Positions 4,041 to 5,388 of a stretch of 5,388 nt of DNA are shown piece after piece. The stretch lies in assembly GCA_937928175.1 (NCBI GenBank), contig CALFVP010000121.1:1-5388 (forward strand), in the 5' to 3' direction. Each line of letters starts with the position of its first letter. Position 1 is the stretch's first letter. Made by a program: the position numbers and the translations under genes. The notes beneath the pieces were generated by a model that did no database searches, was not told the origin of the DNA, and worked only from the letters and a program-made list of their open reading frames with translations. This DNA comes from an uncultured bacterium (GTDB taxonomy: Bacteria; Spirochaetota; Brevinematia; DTOW01).

Positions 4041-5388
4041 CTAATCAATGTAAACCATACTTAAAACAATGTCATCCGTCATGAATCCTTTTGAAGAAAG
4101 TGCCTTTATATCCATGATAACTCTTTCCCATACAATTTCTGGATTTTTTAGCGTACCAACTACCTCTTCAAGATACTTAACTCTATCATAATCTTCGTAC
4201 TCCTTACCTAAAATATCGATAAAACCATCGGAAAAAAATAGAAATATCATTCCTTTACTTACTTTTACCCTAAAAGCTTCAAGAGACATTTTATCGAATA
4301 CCCCTATTATACCACCCTTTGGATCTAATTCTTTAACTTCATTACCATCAAAGAAAACAACAGGAGGATTACCACAGTTTATTATTTCAGCATCCATAGT
4401 TTGAGTATTTATAGTAATACCAGATAAAGTTAAAAAGAAACTTTCTATACCAAACAAAGGTTCATTAACCAATATATCGTTCATAATTTCAGCGGATTTA
4501 CTTATCGATATGTTATTTTTTATAAGCTGGTTTATTAAAGTATAACACGTAAAAGATATAGCAGCAGCACTTAGTCCTTTACCACATATATCTGAAATCC
4601 AAGAAGTCAAATACGGTCCCGAGCTATTTATACCGTATATATCACCAGCCAATTCAACTATGGGTTCCCAATAATTAAGAATATTTATTCTACCGTGAGG
4701 TGTCTCAAATATAAAACTTTTGTTAGACTTTAGAAGATTGGTTTGAGATTGTCTCAGTAAATCAAATTCAAAACTAATAATTTTCATAAACCTTACAGAG
4801 TTAATAACAGAAAAACTCTGTAATTCCAAAGAAAAAGAATCAAGAATAATACCCATTTGATCTAAATCTGATTGACTCATAGCCTTAGTTGTAGAAATAC
4901 CTAAAATACATTTGTTACTACCCATCTGAAAAGTAAAAATGTAATCAACACCAAAATTCTCAAAAATCATTTTAAACTTACTAAAATTAACGTCATAAAA
5001 AACATCATTAACCGTTATAATTACCTTATCTTTAACACTATCCCAAATTTCACTGTGAGGCATATACACATGCACACCCTCAGCGTAAACTATAGGATAC
5101 TGCAATATAATTTCTACATCCTTTATAAACCTAAATCTTTTCCTAAGTTTATTAAAAAGAAATACCCTAACGTTAACATCCTCAATGTTAGAAGGAATAT
5201 CAAACACACTAGGCTCTAAGTAAACTTTATTTTCTAAACTATACCAAAAAGCTACTAAAATAAACAAAACCGAAGGAAATGCATAAACCCCCAAAAGTAC
5301 AAGTGAATCACTAGAAACAGAGCTAAGTATACCAGAACTCAGAAAAAAAGAAACAATTACTATCAAAGAAATTACAAGAGATAAAATC
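4041..5388 (-). CDS. Membrane-anchored SpoIIE/PP2C-type serine phosphatase (N-terminus outside window)
   Basis: This is a metal-dependent phosphatase of the RsbU/SpoIIE type, a family that often dephosphorylates anti-sigma-factor antagonists. The frame stays open to base 5388, so the TTG at 5366 is probably internal and the true start lies beyond the window. Counting from that TTG, two hydrophobic segments (before the TTG to about 15, and 21-42) look like membrane helices. Residues about 95-190 resemble a degenerate GAF-like sensor (MSQSDLDQMGIILDSFSLEL matches the end of such domains), which is an inference. The phosphatase domain covers about 230-441: GDIYG (241-245), ISDICGKGLSAA (257-268), INCGNPP (329-335), FFSDGFID (377-384) and TDDIVLSM (430-437). 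The metal-binding aspartates D242, D259, D380 and D431 are all present. It converges on fliG with 18 bases between the stops and no hairpin there. The substrate is unknown; a partner antagonist or anti-sigma gene is not in view. Confidence 0.93.
   Translation of the reverse strand, partial: ILSLVISLIVIVSFFLSSGILSSVSSDSLVLLGVYAFPSVLFILVAFWYSLENKVYLEPSVFDIPSNIEDVNVRVFLFNKLRKRFRFIKDVEIILQYPIVYAEGVHVYMPHSEIWDSVKDKVIITVNDVFYDVNFSKFKMIFENFGVDYIFTFQMGSNKCILGISTTKAMSQSDLDQMGIILDSFSLELQSFSVINSVRFMKIISFEFDLLRQSQTNLLKSNKSFIFETPHGRINILNYWEPIVELAGDIYGINSSGPYLTSWISDICGKGLSAAAISFTCYTLINQLIKNNISISKSAEIMNDILVNEPLFGIESFFLTLSGITINTQTMDAEIINCGNPPVVFFDGNEVKELDPKGGIIGVFDKMSLEAFRVKVSKGMIFLFFSDGFIDILGKEYEDYDRVKYLEEVVGTLKNPEIVWERVIMDIKALSSKGFMTDDIVLSMVYID

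Overview
This AT-rich window most likely comes from a spirochaete. The main reason is FliG: its sequence (the EHPQ and MFVFEDI motifs, the near-invariant C-terminal torque domain, and the acidic tail ending EDEIVV) reads like the spirochaete FliG2 class. A conserved unknown membrane protein and a SpoIIE-type phosphatase fit the same picture. A histidine-biosynthesis gene and pyruvate phosphate dikinase argue against the most host-dependent members such as Borrelia or Treponema pallidum, and point to a free-living or deep-branching lineage. I cannot name the genus from sequence alone.

Layout from left to right. (1) Bases 1-1062, plus strand: the C-terminal part of pyruvate phosphate dikinase, cut by the window edge. 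(2) Bases 1068-1090: a 9-bp hairpin between convergent genes. (3) A minus-strand operon from about 2732 down to 1115. It has a promoter near 2739-2767, then a gene of unknown function (2688 to 1696) broken by an in-frame TAG at 2091-2089, then hisB (1696 to 1115), whose ATG overlaps the unknown gene's TAA as TAATG. (4) Bases 2689-2936: a divergent intergenic region, extremely poor in G on the plus strand, with back-to-back promoters and a 13-bp palindrome. (5) Bases 2937-4022, plus strand: fliG, with its own sigma70-type promoter and a strong ribosome binding site. (6) From 5388 down to 4041, minus strand: a membrane-anchored SpoIIE/PP2C phosphatase, open at the window edge and ending only 18 bp from the fliG stop.

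The genes do not form one pathway. They cover central carbon metabolism (ppdK), histidine synthesis (hisB), motility (fliG), signalling (phosphatase) and one uncharacterised tail-anchored membrane protein. The most notable point is the in-frame TAG. The codons on both sides stay in one frame and read as one continuous protein of 330 codons, so this is a recent nonsense mutation, a sequence error, or readthrough. TAG also ends hisB and the phosphatase at natural positions, so a genome-wide reassignment of TAG is unlikely. I saw no RNA genes, mobile elements or CRISPR, and no clearly novel multi-gene system.
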